From: Desulfobacteraceae bacterium
GTDB lineage: Bacteria > Desulfobacterota > Desulfobacteria > Desulfobacterales > Desulfobacteraceae
DNA: 64,000 nt
Assembly: GCA_016743945.1 (NCBI GenBank)
Contig: JADGFI010000003.1
Location: 269,132 to 333,131 of the forward strand
Direction of reading: 5' to 3'
Shown here piece after piece: positions 1-9,563 of the stretch; position 1 is the first letter of the stretch; every line of letters starts with the position of its first letter. The position numbers were made by a program, and so were the translations under genes. The notes under the pieces were generated by a model. The model saw only the letters and a program-made list of their open reading frames with translations, had not been told where the DNA came from and did no database searches.

Positions 1-1299
1 CAAAAGATTCTGGGTTTTAACTTTTTCAAATTCCCGGCTGGCATCAATAAAAAGAATATTATCGGAATGGTTTCCCCTGTCTTTTTTCATGACCAGAATA
101 CAGGTGGGAATACCGGTGCCGTAAAAGACATTGGCTGGCAGTCCAATCACGGCATCCAGAACATTTTTTTCTTTGATCAGATGTTTTCGGATATGGCCTT
201 CGGCAGCCCCCCTGAAAAGAACCCCATGGGGCAGGACAACCGCCATCTGCCCGTCATCCGCCAATTGGTGGACCATGTGCAGGACAAAGGCAAAGTCTGC
301 TTTGCTGGCCGGGGCAAGCTTGCCGAAATCTGAAAACCTATCATCTGTGAGGAAGATGGAGCTGGCGCTCCATTGGGCTGAAAACGGAGGATTGGCCACA
401 ATGGCTTCAAACCGTTCATCCAGATGCTGGGGATGTTCCAGGGTATCTTCATTTTTAATATCAAATTTGCTGTAATGGACATCATGCATAATGATATTCA
501 TGCGGCACAGGTTGAAGGTTGTGGGATTGCTCTCCTGCCCGTAGAAACGGCCCACCTCCTTTACCTCTTTGGAGACCCGCAACAACAGGGAACCTGACCC
601 GCAGGTGGGGTCATACACGGATTTTAATTTTTCCTTGCCCGTGGTCACCAGTTTTGCCAATACCATGCTCACCTGCTGGGGGGTGTAAAATTCGCCAGCC
701 TTTTTTCCGGCACCCGAGGCAAATTTGCCGATCAGGTATTCATAGGCATCCCCCAAAACATCCGCCTGGGTATCTTCCAGCCTGAAGTCGATGTTTTCAA
801 GATGGGCGAGCACTTTCACAATCAGCTCATTTTTTGAGTTCTCTGTTTTCCCAAGCTTGCTGGAGGTCAGATCCAGATCTTCAAACAGATTGTCAAACTC
901 CTCTTCACTGTCTGTCCCCCTTGTGCTCTGGGCAATATTGGTTAGCACACGGGACAGATCATCCAGAATAAACTTGTGTTTTCCATCCCCGTTTCCCCGG
1001 TGCGCCATCTGGGAAAACAGTTCCGATGGTTTTAGAAAATAGCCCAGGGTCTCGATGGCAAATTCACGAACTTCTTTTAAATATAGTTTTCCTTTATCAT
1101 CCGACTCATTAACATCAGCATATAAAATCCCATTCGGTTTTAAAATTTTATCCGCATAGGTATGCATCTTTTCACTCAGATATTTATAAAAAACAAATCC
1201 CAAGATATAATCACGAAAATCATCTGCTCCCATTTTTCCACGCAGGGTGTTGGCAATGTTCCAGAGTTGCTGTTCAAGTTTCAGTTTTTCTGCATTCAT
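1..1299 (-). CDS. hsdM: Type I restriction-modification DNA methyltransferase subunit M (HsdM), 3' end cut by window edge
   Basis: Adenine-N6 DNA methyltransferase (modification subunit) of a type I restriction-modification system. Translating the minus strand from the ATG at 1299 gives an open frame to the window edge (433 codons). The N-terminal helical HsdM domain begins MNAEKLKLEQQLWNIANTL. The SAM-binding motif DPTCGSGSLLL lies near residue 228 and the catalytic motif NPPFSAQW near residue 301, followed by typical HsdM text such as ADDGQMAVVLPHGVLFRG. The C-terminus and any downstream hsdS/hsdR genes lie outside the window. No purine-rich ribosome-binding site is obvious before the ATG, but no better start exists. 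Family assignment is firm; whether the system is intact cannot be seen. Confidence 0.93.
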   Translation of the reverse strand, partial: MNAEKLKLEQQLWNIANTLRGKMGADDFRDYILGFVFYKYLSEKMHTYADKILKPNGILYADVNESDDKGKLYLKEVREFAIETLGYFLKPSELFSQMAHRGNGDGKHKFILDDLSRVLTNIAQSTRGTDSEEEFDNLFEDLDLTSSKLGKTENSKNELIVKVLAHLENIDFRLEDTQADVLGDAYEYLIGKFASGAGKKAGEFYTPQQVSMVLAKLVTTGKEKLKSVYDPTCGSGSLLLRVSKEVKEVGRFYGQESNPTTFNLCRMNIIMHDVHYSKFDIKNEDTLEHPQHLDERFEAIVANPPFSAQWSASSIFLTDDRFSDFGKLAPASKADFAFVLHMVHQLADDGQMAVVLPHGVLFRGAAEGHIRKHLIKEKNVLDAVIGLPANVFYGTGIPTCILVMKKDRGNHSDNILFIDASREFEKVKTQNLL

Positions 1300-1648
1300 A
1301 TTTTTGTATTAATTTTCAACCTAATGTTTAACTTTTGTATTCAACGCAATTGAGACCATCTAACATCCATATTTTCACCTAGGAGTTGTTTGTCCCAAGA
1401 TCAATAAAAATCATAGTTTAAATTCCACCTCGGACGTGACCACATCCATATCGTGCTACGCCCCTAAAATCAATGCATATAGTAAGTTTACATGAATATC
1501 TGTTATTCCTGGTCAAACTCTGTTTTCTTAAATAAAAATATGGCACAGATAATCCGTAAGTACGATTTACCCCAAAGACGCAGGGATAAAGTCACGGTTA
1601 TCCAAAGGCGCCAGGCTGGTTGTGGTCAAAAATGATGCCGGGTGTATA
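1300..1648. other. Intergenic region, AT-rich
   Basis: About 350 bases between hsdM and the YaiI-family gene. It presumably carries the hsdM promoter. I see no coding frame with codon use like the neighbours, no clear hairpin and no RNA gene. Confidence 0.5.
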
Positions 1649-2089
1649 TCAAGACGATAAGAGTTTATTCAGAGTGTTGGCAAACAGCTGTCGATCCTTT
1701 TGATTCATGGGAGGGGGCCCCTGGGTTTCTATTCCAGTTGCGCGGAAGGACTCCATTAAGTCTCTGACGTATAAACGGGAGGTAATATTTTCCTTTGAGT
1801 AAAGCTCTCCTCTGGGGTTAAGCGCCAATCCCCCTTTGTCAATGACCTCTGCGGCCAGGGGGATATCAGCCGTGATCACCAAATCACCTTCCCTTAGGCG
1901 CTTTACGATTTCATCGTCCGCCACATCAAACCCAGATCCCACCCGAAGGAAACGTATAAAGGCTGAGGTTGGTATTCTAAGGGACTGGTTGGCCACAAGT
2001 GTTACCAGGGTATGGGTTCGGTCAGCAGCCCGATACAAGATCTCTTTAATCACAATGGGACAGGCATCTGCATCCACCCATATATCCAT
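1649..2089 (-). CDS. yaiI: YaiI/YqxD family protein (DUF188, UPF0178)
   Basis: A 146-residue cytosolic protein of the YaiI/YqxD family. It starts [18 protein letters not shown], the conserved N-terminal aspartate pattern of the family (DADACP), and contains VITADIPLA and the C-terminal NTLNKLL segment. The fold is related to PIN-like nucleases, but the molecular function of the family is not established. The start at 2089 is supported by AGGAGAG eight bases upstream. It is a full-length member. It lies downstream of pbpC on the same strand with a 65-base gap, so it may be read through from that operon. Confidence 0.9.
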   Translation of the reverse strand: MDIWVDADACPIVIKEILYRAADRTHTLVTLVANQSLRIPTSAFIRFLRVGSGFDVADDEIVKRLREGDLVITADIPLAAEVIDKGGLALNPRGELYSKENITSRLYVRDLMESFRATGIETQGPPPMNQKDRQLFANTLNKLLSS

Positions 2090-2154
2090 TCCACTCTCCT
2101 TGATTTTATCCTTTTGTTAACAACATCTCTTTTTCGGACATAACAGGACAAAGA

Positions 2155-4536
2155 TCAAGGGGTTTTATAAGCCGCCCGGGACCCAAGCACTTTAAAGGTC
2201 ACCATATCACCATTGCCCGATTCATCCATCACCGCCAGTTGATAGGTACCCGGGGCCGGCAATACCATGGTTTTCAAATGGGTGTGATTTTTTCCATCCC
2301 GATTTCCATTTAGGGGATGACCATTTAAAAACCAGTATAACCGCCCCTGGCCGCCCAGGGTCGCAAGAGGGATCTGGGGCTTTTTTTGTCCCGGCGGGCA
2401 GGTCAACAGACTGTCATTGAAAACAGAGGTAATCCGGAGCCGGCTTGCCAGGGGCGCAAGATCAGGACATCTGTCAGAGACTGGTGGGATCAGACGGTTT
2501 CGCCGCCATTTTGCCGGAAGCCAGGGTTCAGCACTCCGGGGCCACAGGGCAATGGATATTTTTTTTACCCCGCCGCACAAAGGACCTGCCCGGTTTCCAT
2601 CGGTATCCACCCAGAAGGTCTGCACCAGGGGGACATAAGAGGATTCACCAGAAGCTGCCCCCCGGGAACGGTTTTCTGTCGGGGGAATCTGGTGGTTGAG
2701 GATCCATGCCCTGTGGCGCACCTGACAGGCACCGGGCATCTGCGGGTCCTCTGCAAGACCGGAAGGCCAGCAAATGGTCTGCTGTTTTACTGTGTCCGGC
2801 ATCCCTTCTCCCGCTGATCCATTTCCGGCCAGGGGCAAACTTTCCAATACCTGTTCCAGAAGGGGGACAGCTGTCACGGCCCCGTACTGGCCAGGAGACG
2901 GGGAACCATCGGGACGCCCCACCCAGACACCGACAATAAAATCGCCCATTATCCCCAGGGCCCAGGCATCCCTGAACCCATAGCTGGTTCCGGTTTTCCA
3001 GGCCACGGGCAAACCCGCCGACAGCCGGCTGATCCCTTCCCGGCCGGGCAGGGGCCGGGACAACATTTGCCGGGTGATATAGGCGGCCCCGGGGCTCATG
3101 AGATACCGTTCCCGGACAGGATCCGACGGCTTCAGCCGGGGGCGGCCCGCCTGGCCGTCTCTGGCAAGGGCGGTATACAGGGTAACCAGGGACTCAAGAT
3201 CCATGCCCATGCCCCCCAGAATCATACTTAAATTGGGGGAACCCGCAAATTTCAGCCTGGCCCCGGTATGTTTCAACCGGTCATGGAAGCGCTGGGGACC
3301 ATAGGCGTCCAATACCTGAACAGCCGGGATATTCAAAGAGTTTCTCAGGGCAGTTGTCACACTGACAGGTCCTGCAAACCCACCCGAAAAATTTCCCGGC
3401 TCATAGGCTTTACCAAACCGAGGGGTATCCAGCACCAGGGAATGGGAATGGATAATTCCCTCGTCAATGGCCAGCCCGTAAAGAAAGGGTTTAAGGGCAG
3501 AGCCGGGGGATCGCAGGGCCTGTACCATATCCACATGCCCTTTTCTTCGTTGACTTGAAAAGTCTGCTGACCCGACATAGGCAATCACTTCCAGTGTTCT
3601 GTGGTTAACCACAAGAACGGCACCGGATTGGTGTTCCGGAAGGGTGGTCACATAGGATCCCAGAATATCTGCCGCATGGACCTGAAAATCATAGTCCAGA
3701 AAGGTAGGGATCAGGCTCGCCCCGAAGGACTCAGACCGAAGCCGCCGGGATGCCAGGGGGGCCGCCATGGGGGAATGGAACCGGAAGGCCACCACCGGTT
3801 CCTGTTTAGCCGCGACAATTATCTTTTCAGGCCAGACCCTGAACCTTGCCAGCCGGTCCAGAACTTTGTCCCTGGCAATTCTTGCCCGATCGGGGTGCCG
3901 GTCGGGCCGGTATCGGCTGGGGGCCTGGGGAAGAACCGCCAAAAGGGCTGCCTCGGCATGGGTCAGCTCCAGGGTATCCTTTCCAAGCCAGATGTGGGAG
4001 GCGGTTCTCACCCCTTCTATATTGGACCCAAAGGGGGCATGGGTGAGATAGAGATTTAAAATCTGGGCCTTGGTGAAATGAACTTCCAGTTGAAATGCCC
4101 GGAGCATCTGATGTATCTTGCCAGGAATGGTTCGGGTATTGGGAGAAAGAATCCTTGCGACCTGCATGGTCAGGGTGGAGCCGCCGGAGACCACTCTCCC
4201 CTTGACCAGATTCTGGAAGAGGGCCCGGACCATGGCAAAAGGATTTACCCCGGGGTGATAAAAAAACCAGCGGTCCTCATAGGCGATCAGGGCCTGTAAA
4301 TACAAAGGGGAAACCTGGTTCACCGAGACCGGATACCGCCACACCCCCGAATCATCGGCAAAGGCCCTAAGGGGTGTCCCATCCCTTGCGATGACCACGG
4401 TTGCCACGGGCCTGTCGGAAACAGACAAAGGAAATGCCTGGTCCAGGGCCAGGAGAACCACTAGCATCAGAACGGTTGATATCAGGCCCACCAGGATAAC
4501 CAGATATTTTCCCTTTATCCCCCTGTCCTTCTTCAT
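2155..4536 (-). CDS. pbpC: Penicillin-binding protein 1C (bifunctional glycosyltransferase/transpeptidase)
   Basis: Inner-membrane peptidoglycan synthase, 793 residues. One membrane anchor lies at about residues 11-33. A GT51 transglycosylase domain carries catalytic Glu87 in YEDRWFF and the VSGGSTLTMQ motif (residues 116-124). The transpeptidase domain has SxxK at Ser346-Ala-Leu-Lys349, the SLN motif at Ser400, and KTGTS starting at Lys514. The C-terminal ~150 residues match the PBP1C-specific C-terminal domain, with Cys and loop-rich text. It starts one base after the stop of the alpha-2-macroglobulin gene (TGA-T-ATG), so the two are almost certainly translationally coupled, as in the classical yfhM-pbpC pair. 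All catalytic residues are present. Confidence 0.96.
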   Translation of the reverse strand: MKKDRGIKGKYLVILVGLISTVLMLVVLLALDQAFPLSVSDRPVATVVIARDGTPLRAFADDSGVWRYPVSVNQVSPLYLQALIAYEDRWFFYHPGVNPFAMVRALFQNLVKGRVVSGGSTLTMQVARILSPNTRTIPGKIHQMLRAFQLEVHFTKAQILNLYLTHAPFGSNIEGVRTASHIWLGKDTLELTHAEAALLAVLPQAPSRYRPDRHPDRARIARDKVLDRLARFRVWPEKIIVAAKQEPVVAFRFHSPMAAPLASRRLRSESFGASLIPTFLDYDFQVHAADILGSYVTTLPEHQSGAVLVVNHRTLEVIAYVGSADFSSQRRKGHVDMVQALRSPGSALKPFLYGLAIDEGIIHSHSLVLDTPRFGKAYEPGNFSGGFAGPVSVTTALRNSLNIPAVQVLDAYGPQRFHDRLKHTGARLKFAGSPNLSMILGGMGMDLESLVTLYTALARDGQAGRPRLKPSDPVRERYLMSPGAAYITRQMLSRPLPGREGISRLSAGLPVAWKTGTSYGFRDAWALGIMGDFIVGVWVGRPDGSPSPGQYGAVTAVPLLEQVLESLPLAGNGSAGEGMPDTVKQQTICWPSGLAEDPQMPGACQVRHRAWILNHQIPPTENRSRGAASGESSYVPLVQTFWVDTDGNRAGPLCGGVKKISIALWPRSAEPWLPAKWRRNRLIPPVSDRCPDLAPLASRLRITSVFNDSLLTCPPGQKKPQIPLATLGGQGRLYWFLNGHPLNGNRDGKNHTHLKTMVLPAPGTYQLAVMDESGNGDMVTFKVLGSRAAYKTP

Positions 4537-4537
4537 A

Positions 4538-7500
4538 TCAGGGAGCCGTCACCTTCATCCGGGCCGGAGTAACGCCCACCCCCCGGATATGGGGGCGGTA
4601 CATGTCTTCCACCAATGGGGGTGGCATAAGAAAGGTTCCGGGACTTACCACCCGGGCCGAATAAAAAATTTTCACCCTCTGTTTGCCCCGGATATCCAGG
4701 GCTGCCATAAAACGGTCATCTCTGTATTCAATATGCTGGGTGGCATAGGTCTTCTGCCATTGAGAGATTGAGCGTTCATCCACCAAAATATCATCGATGA
4801 AGGTGCTGCCGGAAAGGGTGGGATCTTCCAATTCAATGCCCGCGGGCAGCATATCCACCACCAGACAATGGGGCATGCGCCTATCCGCCTGGACTGTCAG
4901 TTCCACCAGGAATCTGTCCCCGGATTTAAACCCAGGCCTGAAAATATTTTTTCCCAGAACCTCGCCCGACATGTCCAGATACCGCCGGTTGATGGTCACC
5001 CCGTGGCTGATGGACTTTGGTTTTTGAACAGGATACCCGGACAGGGTTACATGGGCGAACACATCTGTCGTCCCAGTATTTAAAATCTCGAAGTTCCCTG
5101 TTGCTGTTCCCCTGGCAAACACCAGTTGTTTGGAGTGGTCAAGACTCAAGTCAATTTTTTGTTTTCCGGCCGTAACCCTTGCCTCCCAGGGGTCTCCTTT
5201 GGCATGGAGGCGGATGGAGCCGGCCATGACCAGGGCATTTCTCTCCTGGGTGCTCAGCCATTGCGTGTCTGCCAACCGGGCATTCAGCTCAAAGAGGAAC
5301 AGGGCTGAGTGCTCGTACATGGGAAAATAGGTGGACAGATAATAATAGGCCGCTGCAAAATCCCGGATATCAGACCCATAATCCCCATAATACAGATGGG
5401 GATCCCTGACGGTTTTAATGGCCTGGTCAAAGGCTTCCATGGCCATAATCCTGTCCCCGGCAGCAGAAAGAGCAACCCCTGCCTGGACAAAGGCCAGGGA
5501 CCCCTTGCCATGCTTTAACACATATTGGTACACCGTTCTGGCAGCGCCCAGACCCAGGGACTGGACCCGGGCAAGAACAAAGGCGGCATAGGCCCTGACA
5601 GCTGCCCGGTAAGAATCTTTTTGTAGATACCCGGCAAGGGGGATGCCCGCCGGCCGTCTCACATAGGTAAGCAGCCTTTCCATTGCCCGTTTCACAGCAG
5701 TTTGCGGGATCTCATACCCGGCATCCGCCGCATTGAGAAGAAAATGAACCGCATAGGCGGTGAGCCAGGCCGATTCCGGTCCCTTGCTGTCCCAGAGACC
5801 AAACCCGCCATTGGTTTTCTGTTTTTCCACAAGCCGCTGGATGCCCAGCCTTATTTTTTCTGCCGTGTCCTTAGTGCCGGTCATAAGTCCCAATTGGGCA
5901 AAATCTCTTCCCGAGAGCAGCACATGGGGAAAGAGCCCGCTTACGGTCTGTTCCAGGCAGCCATAGGGATAGGCGTCTAACTGTGCCACATGATCAGCGA
6001 CATTAATGGGGGGAGAAGCCCCCAGACTTGCCTGAATCCCCATGGTCCCGGGCAGCAGATGATCCATTTGAGCCCCCTCAATTTTAAAGGATTGCCCCGG
6101 GGGTAGCCTCGTCTGCCAGGCCCTGTTTTCCACGGGAAAGGCCGGCCGGGTCTCAAGAAACCAGCTTCTTTCAAGTTTTCTGTCTTCCCCATCCACAACC
6201 AGTCCCTGAACACGACAGGTAATCGTGGACCGGCCCAGTTTCTGCTCTGCTGTGAGGGGCATAAGGATGACGGTTTTGCCATTGGGTTCCAGGGTGACCC
6301 CATGAATTTTGTCCCCCCCGGGTGTAAGGGGAGCACTGGCATCAAGAAAGATCTTCAGATTTTGCCGGGTCTTTGTCAAATTGTGAACATCCAGGGCCAC
6401 CTGGCTTTTATCCCCCATGGCTAAAAATCTTGGCATGGTAATCTGGGTAACAAGGGGAGAGGCCACTGTCAGCTCCTGGTCAACGGATCCAAACCCATTA
6501 TCCGTATGGGCAATGGCCATGAGCCGAAGGGTCCCGTTAAAATCAGGAATATCCAGAAAAAAATCGGCCCGGCCCTTGGCATCCACCCGTAGGGCCTTTT
6601 GGTGGAGGGCCACAATCTGCACATCGGTTGCAGGCCGGTCCCCGCCCCGGGACAGGGTGGGGGCATCTCCGCCAAACCGCTGTTTTGCAAAGACACCCTC
6701 GTTGGTCTCAATCAGGCGTTGGTAGAGATCATGGATCTGGGTACCAGATTTGCGGGCCTGGAAAAAATAATCAAAGGGGGCGGGCGTCTTAAATCCCGTG
6801 AGATTTAAAATTCCCACATCCACGGCAGCCAGGGTCACCCAGGCCTGATCAGGCACCGTCCCATCGGCGTTATGGATGCTCAAAGGAATGGTCAGGCGTC
6901 GGTTGGGCTCTATCTTTTTGGGAAGATGGATCTCCACTGCCAATCGTCTATGCTCTCGGTCCAGGGGAAGGTGGACAAGACCCACCGACCGTTTGGGCAG
7001 GTTGCCGGTTTGACTTTCACCGGACCTGACGATCAGAGCAGACAAATAGAGATCATGACGCTGCCAATCCGGATTAATCGTGATCTCAATGGTTTTCCCT
7101 TCAGGAGGAATGGTCACGGGCAGGGTGAGCAAATTGGTATCCGACTCCACAAACAAAAACCCGGATCCGCCCTCGGGGGCTTTCACCGTCACCCCTACCG
7201 TGTCACCCGGGCCATAGGATTTTTTATCCAGAACCAGGTCCACCCGGTCGGGCCGGTTCATTTCTTTACCCTGGGCAGAAGGCCGCCATCCAGCCCAAAT
7301 TTCGTATCCGGTTGTCAAGCCCGTGGCAGGGTTGGCAATCTCCAATCGATACCCCCCCCATTTGACCGGAACCGCCACCACCCCACTCTTGTTTTCCCCA
7401 AGATCCAAAGAAAATTGATCCACGGCATAAAACTGGCGGGTGGACCCCCATTGCCAGGCCCCGTGTTTAAATTCCCAATAGTATTCCCTTTGCTCCCGGA

Positions 7501-9364
7501 TGACACTTACCTTTAAGCCCTTTGCTGCCAGCCTTCTACCAGTGGTATCCACACAAATCACCTCAAAGCTTGCCAGGCTGTCATTCTTAATTTTTCCCTC
7601 CTGGGACAGGCTTCTGATTCCCACAAGGGTATTGCCCGGCCAGACCTGCCAGGATTTGTTCCGTACCACGGGCCTGCCCCCGGAATCATAAAGGCTGGCA
7701 TTGGCCGTGACCCAATGGGGAGAAGCGATCTCCGCCCATTGAGTTTGAACTTGAAGCACCCCCTCTCCCCTGGCATCCAGTCTAACTTTATCCGTGGTAA
7801 AAGAGTGGTTCACCAGGTTTTTCGTATCTCCAAACTCATATCCGGGCCAGTCTTCCTTGAACAATTCCCGGGCCGGTTTCACATGAATCATGGCATCGAC
7901 CCGGCTTCCAAAAGCCGGGGCACCGTAAAGAAAATCCCCTTTGAGTTTAATGGAAAGAGATTGATTTTTCTTTAAAATATCCCCCTGACCGGCGGGATTC
8001 TCAAGGGCTAGTTTCATGTGTTCCGGAAGAAATTCCGCCACAATAAATGGATATTCCTTCAACTTGTTCCCTGCATGGGTAAAGGCAATGCGCCACTTAC
8101 CGGTCAGGGCATCTTTAGGCAAATGATAGGCATGGGTATAATAATTTAAGGAGTGGGCCTTCCAGGTAAATTCATGGACCATTCGACCATCCGGCTGAAT
8201 GATCCTGGCCTTGATGGGAAGCCCCGTTGTCATCTGCCCATCCTGGTTGCGCAGCAGTCCGTCAATGGTCAGCACTTCCCCTGGCCTGTAAATATCCCGG
8301 GGCCCATATACAAAGAGATCCACGGGCCGGAAGGGGGCCGTGGCCAGTTTAAATTCTGACAGATCCATGGCCGGCACATCCATGGGCAAGAGGCTGATTT
8401 GATTTTTCCGGGTGGCAGTAACCAGGGTCAGGTCTTCAAAGGCCCCGGCCACCACAGCAATCCCCTGTGCATTGGTGGTCCGGCTAAAAAGGATTTTCCC
8501 CTTCTTGTTCAACCCCTCCACCCGGACATCCTTTATTGATTTTGCCGTCCCAAGGCTCTGGACACAAAATTGGAAGGACTGGGCATATTTTCTGGCATGG
8601 AGCCCCAGATCACTGATGGTAAACCAGGTAGCGCTATACCCGTATTCGTAAACCCCGGCCCCTTTTAACACGGCAAAATAAATTCCCGGTTTTGCCAACT
8701 CCTTTATGTGAGTAAGGGGTATATTTACCTGGGTGCGAAGATTTTTTTTGACCTCAAGATCCCACCGGCCGGAATAGACAAGGTCCGCCGATTTGTTCAG
8801 ATTTTGACTCTGGTAATAACGCACCTGATCTTCCCTGGCAAAGGTTTCCCGAAACTCCCCTAAAAATTTCGGCTTGATCCTGAAAAAATCAATATCTGCC
8901 CGGGGAATATTCAAGGAATTCACCGGCAATCCCCGGACAAGTTTTGAGGCCAGGACAAACCCCTTGCTGCCAAAACTGATCATGGGTGTAACCTCACGGG
9001 TCGAAACCTGGAAACTTACCCCGGTCTCCAATATATCCCCGGAATCGGCCTTCAGGCCCTTGTGGATCTGAATCTTATATTGGGTCCCGGGTTCCACATT
9101 GGTAAAATAGATCACCTGGGGGTCTTTGGACAAAATCCACCCCCCTTCCACGGGTAAATCCTTTTCCTTGAAAATACGCAAATAAAGTTCCATATTCTGC
9201 CGCGTATCCAGCCCCCGGGAAAAGGTAACGGCGATGGCATTTTCACCCGCCACGGTCTGCTGACCGGCAAACTGGGCTTCAAACCCTTCAGCATGACCAG
9301 ATTGGTAAACGAGGGGTATAAAAAAAAGCGTGACCAGAACAACAAATAAATGGCGCGGTTTCAT
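4538..9364 (-). CDS. yfhM: Bacterial alpha-2-macroglobulin (YfhM-like), thioester type
   Basis: A 1608-residue envelope protein thought to trap proteases in the periplasm, working with PBP1C as a colonisation and envelope-repair unit. It opens with a signal peptide (hydrophobic run LFVVLVTLFFIPLV, then HAEG). MG domains follow, then the thioester motif CLEQT with its Cys at residue 1136, inside AYPYGCLEQT, then an alpha-helical thioester domain with glycine/tryptophan-rich repeats such as GGFGLWDS. E. coli YfhM is a lipoprotein, but no lipobox cysteine is visible after this signal peptide, so it may be soluble or held by an uncleaved signal. Directly followed by pbpC. The start is set by the only in-frame Met with a following signal peptide. 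Confidence 0.95.
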   Translation of the reverse strand: MKPRHLFVVLVTLFFIPLVYQSGHAEGFEAQFAGQQTVAGENAIAVTFSRGLDTRQNMELYLRIFKEKDLPVEGGWILSKDPQVIYFTNVEPGTQYKIQIHKGLKADSGDILETGVSFQVSTREVTPMISFGSKGFVLASKLVRGLPVNSLNIPRADIDFFRIKPKFLGEFRETFAREDQVRYYQSQNLNKSADLVYSGRWDLEVKKNLRTQVNIPLTHIKELAKPGIYFAVLKGAGVYEYGYSATWFTISDLGLHARKYAQSFQFCVQSLGTAKSIKDVRVEGLNKKGKILFSRTTNAQGIAVVAGAFEDLTLVTATRKNQISLLPMDVPAMDLSEFKLATAPFRPVDLFVYGPRDIYRPGEVLTIDGLLRNQDGQMTTGLPIKARIIQPDGRMVHEFTWKAHSLNYYTHAYHLPKDALTGKWRIAFTHAGNKLKEYPFIVAEFLPEHMKLALENPAGQGDILKKNQSLSIKLKGDFLYGAPAFGSRVDAMIHVKPARELFKEDWPGYEFGDTKNLVNHSFTTDKVRLDARGEGVLQVQTQWAEIASPHWVTANASLYDSGGRPVVRNKSWQVWPGNTLVGIRSLSQEGKIKNDSLASFEVICVDTTGRRLAAKGLKVSVIREQREYYWEFKHGAWQWGSTRQFYAVDQFSLDLGENKSGVVAVPVKWGGYRLEIANPATGLTTGYEIWAGWRPSAQGKEMNRPDRVDLVLDKKSYGPGDTVGVTVKAPEGGSGFLFVESDTNLLTLPVTIPPEGKTIEITINPDWQRHDLYLSALIVRSGESQTGNLPKRSVGLVHLPLDREHRRLAVEIHLPKKIEPNRRLTIPLSIHNADGTVPDQAWVTLAAVDVGILNLTGFKTPAPFDYFFQARKSGTQIHDLYQRLIETNEGVFAKQRFGGDAPTLSRGGDRPATDVQIVALHQKALRVDAKGRADFFLDIPDFNGTLRLMAIAHTDNGFGSVDQELTVASPLVTQITMPRFLAMGDKSQVALDVHNLTKTRQNLKIFLDASAPLTPGGDKIHGVTLEPNGKTVILMPLTAEQKLGRSTITCRVQGLVVDGEDRKLERSWFLETRPAFPVENRAWQTRLPPGQSFKIEGAQMDHLLPGTMGIQASLGASPPINVADHVAQLDAYPYGCLEQTVSGLFPHVLLSGRDFAQLGLMTGTKDTAEKIRLGIQRLVEKQKTNGGFGLWDSKGPESAWLTAYAVHFLLNAADAGYEIPQTAVKRAMERLLTYVRRPAGIPLAGYLQKDSYRAAVRAYAAFVLARVQSLGLGAARTVYQYVLKHGKGSLAFVQAGVALSAAGDRIMAMEAFDQAIKTVRDPHLYYGDYGSDIRDFAAAYYYLSTYFPMYEHSALFLFELNARLADTQWLSTQERNALVMAGSIRLHAKGDPWEARVTAGKQKIDLSLDHSKQLVFARGTATGNFEILNTGTTDVFAHVTLSGYPVQKPKSISHGVTINRRYLDMSGEVLGKNIFRPGFKSGDRFLVELTVQADRRMPHCLVVDMLPAGIELEDPTLSGSTFIDDILVDERSISQWQKTYATQHIEYRDDRFMAALDIRGKQRVKIFYSARVVSPGTFLMPPPLVEDMYRPHIRGVGVTPARMKVTAP

Positions 9365-9563
9365 GGACCTGTCCTTTGAAAATTTTTTTTGATAATATGG
9401 TTGCGGGACCTGATTTTAGCAGAATATGGGTAAAGATCAAACACTTGTTTTTCAACATTCATATTGCTTTTCAATTAAATTTCATGTCTAGTAGGCCGCT
9501 TATCAAATGGAGGTTCGATATCGAACCGATTCCATTCGCTATTTAAGGGGAAAATACCCAACC

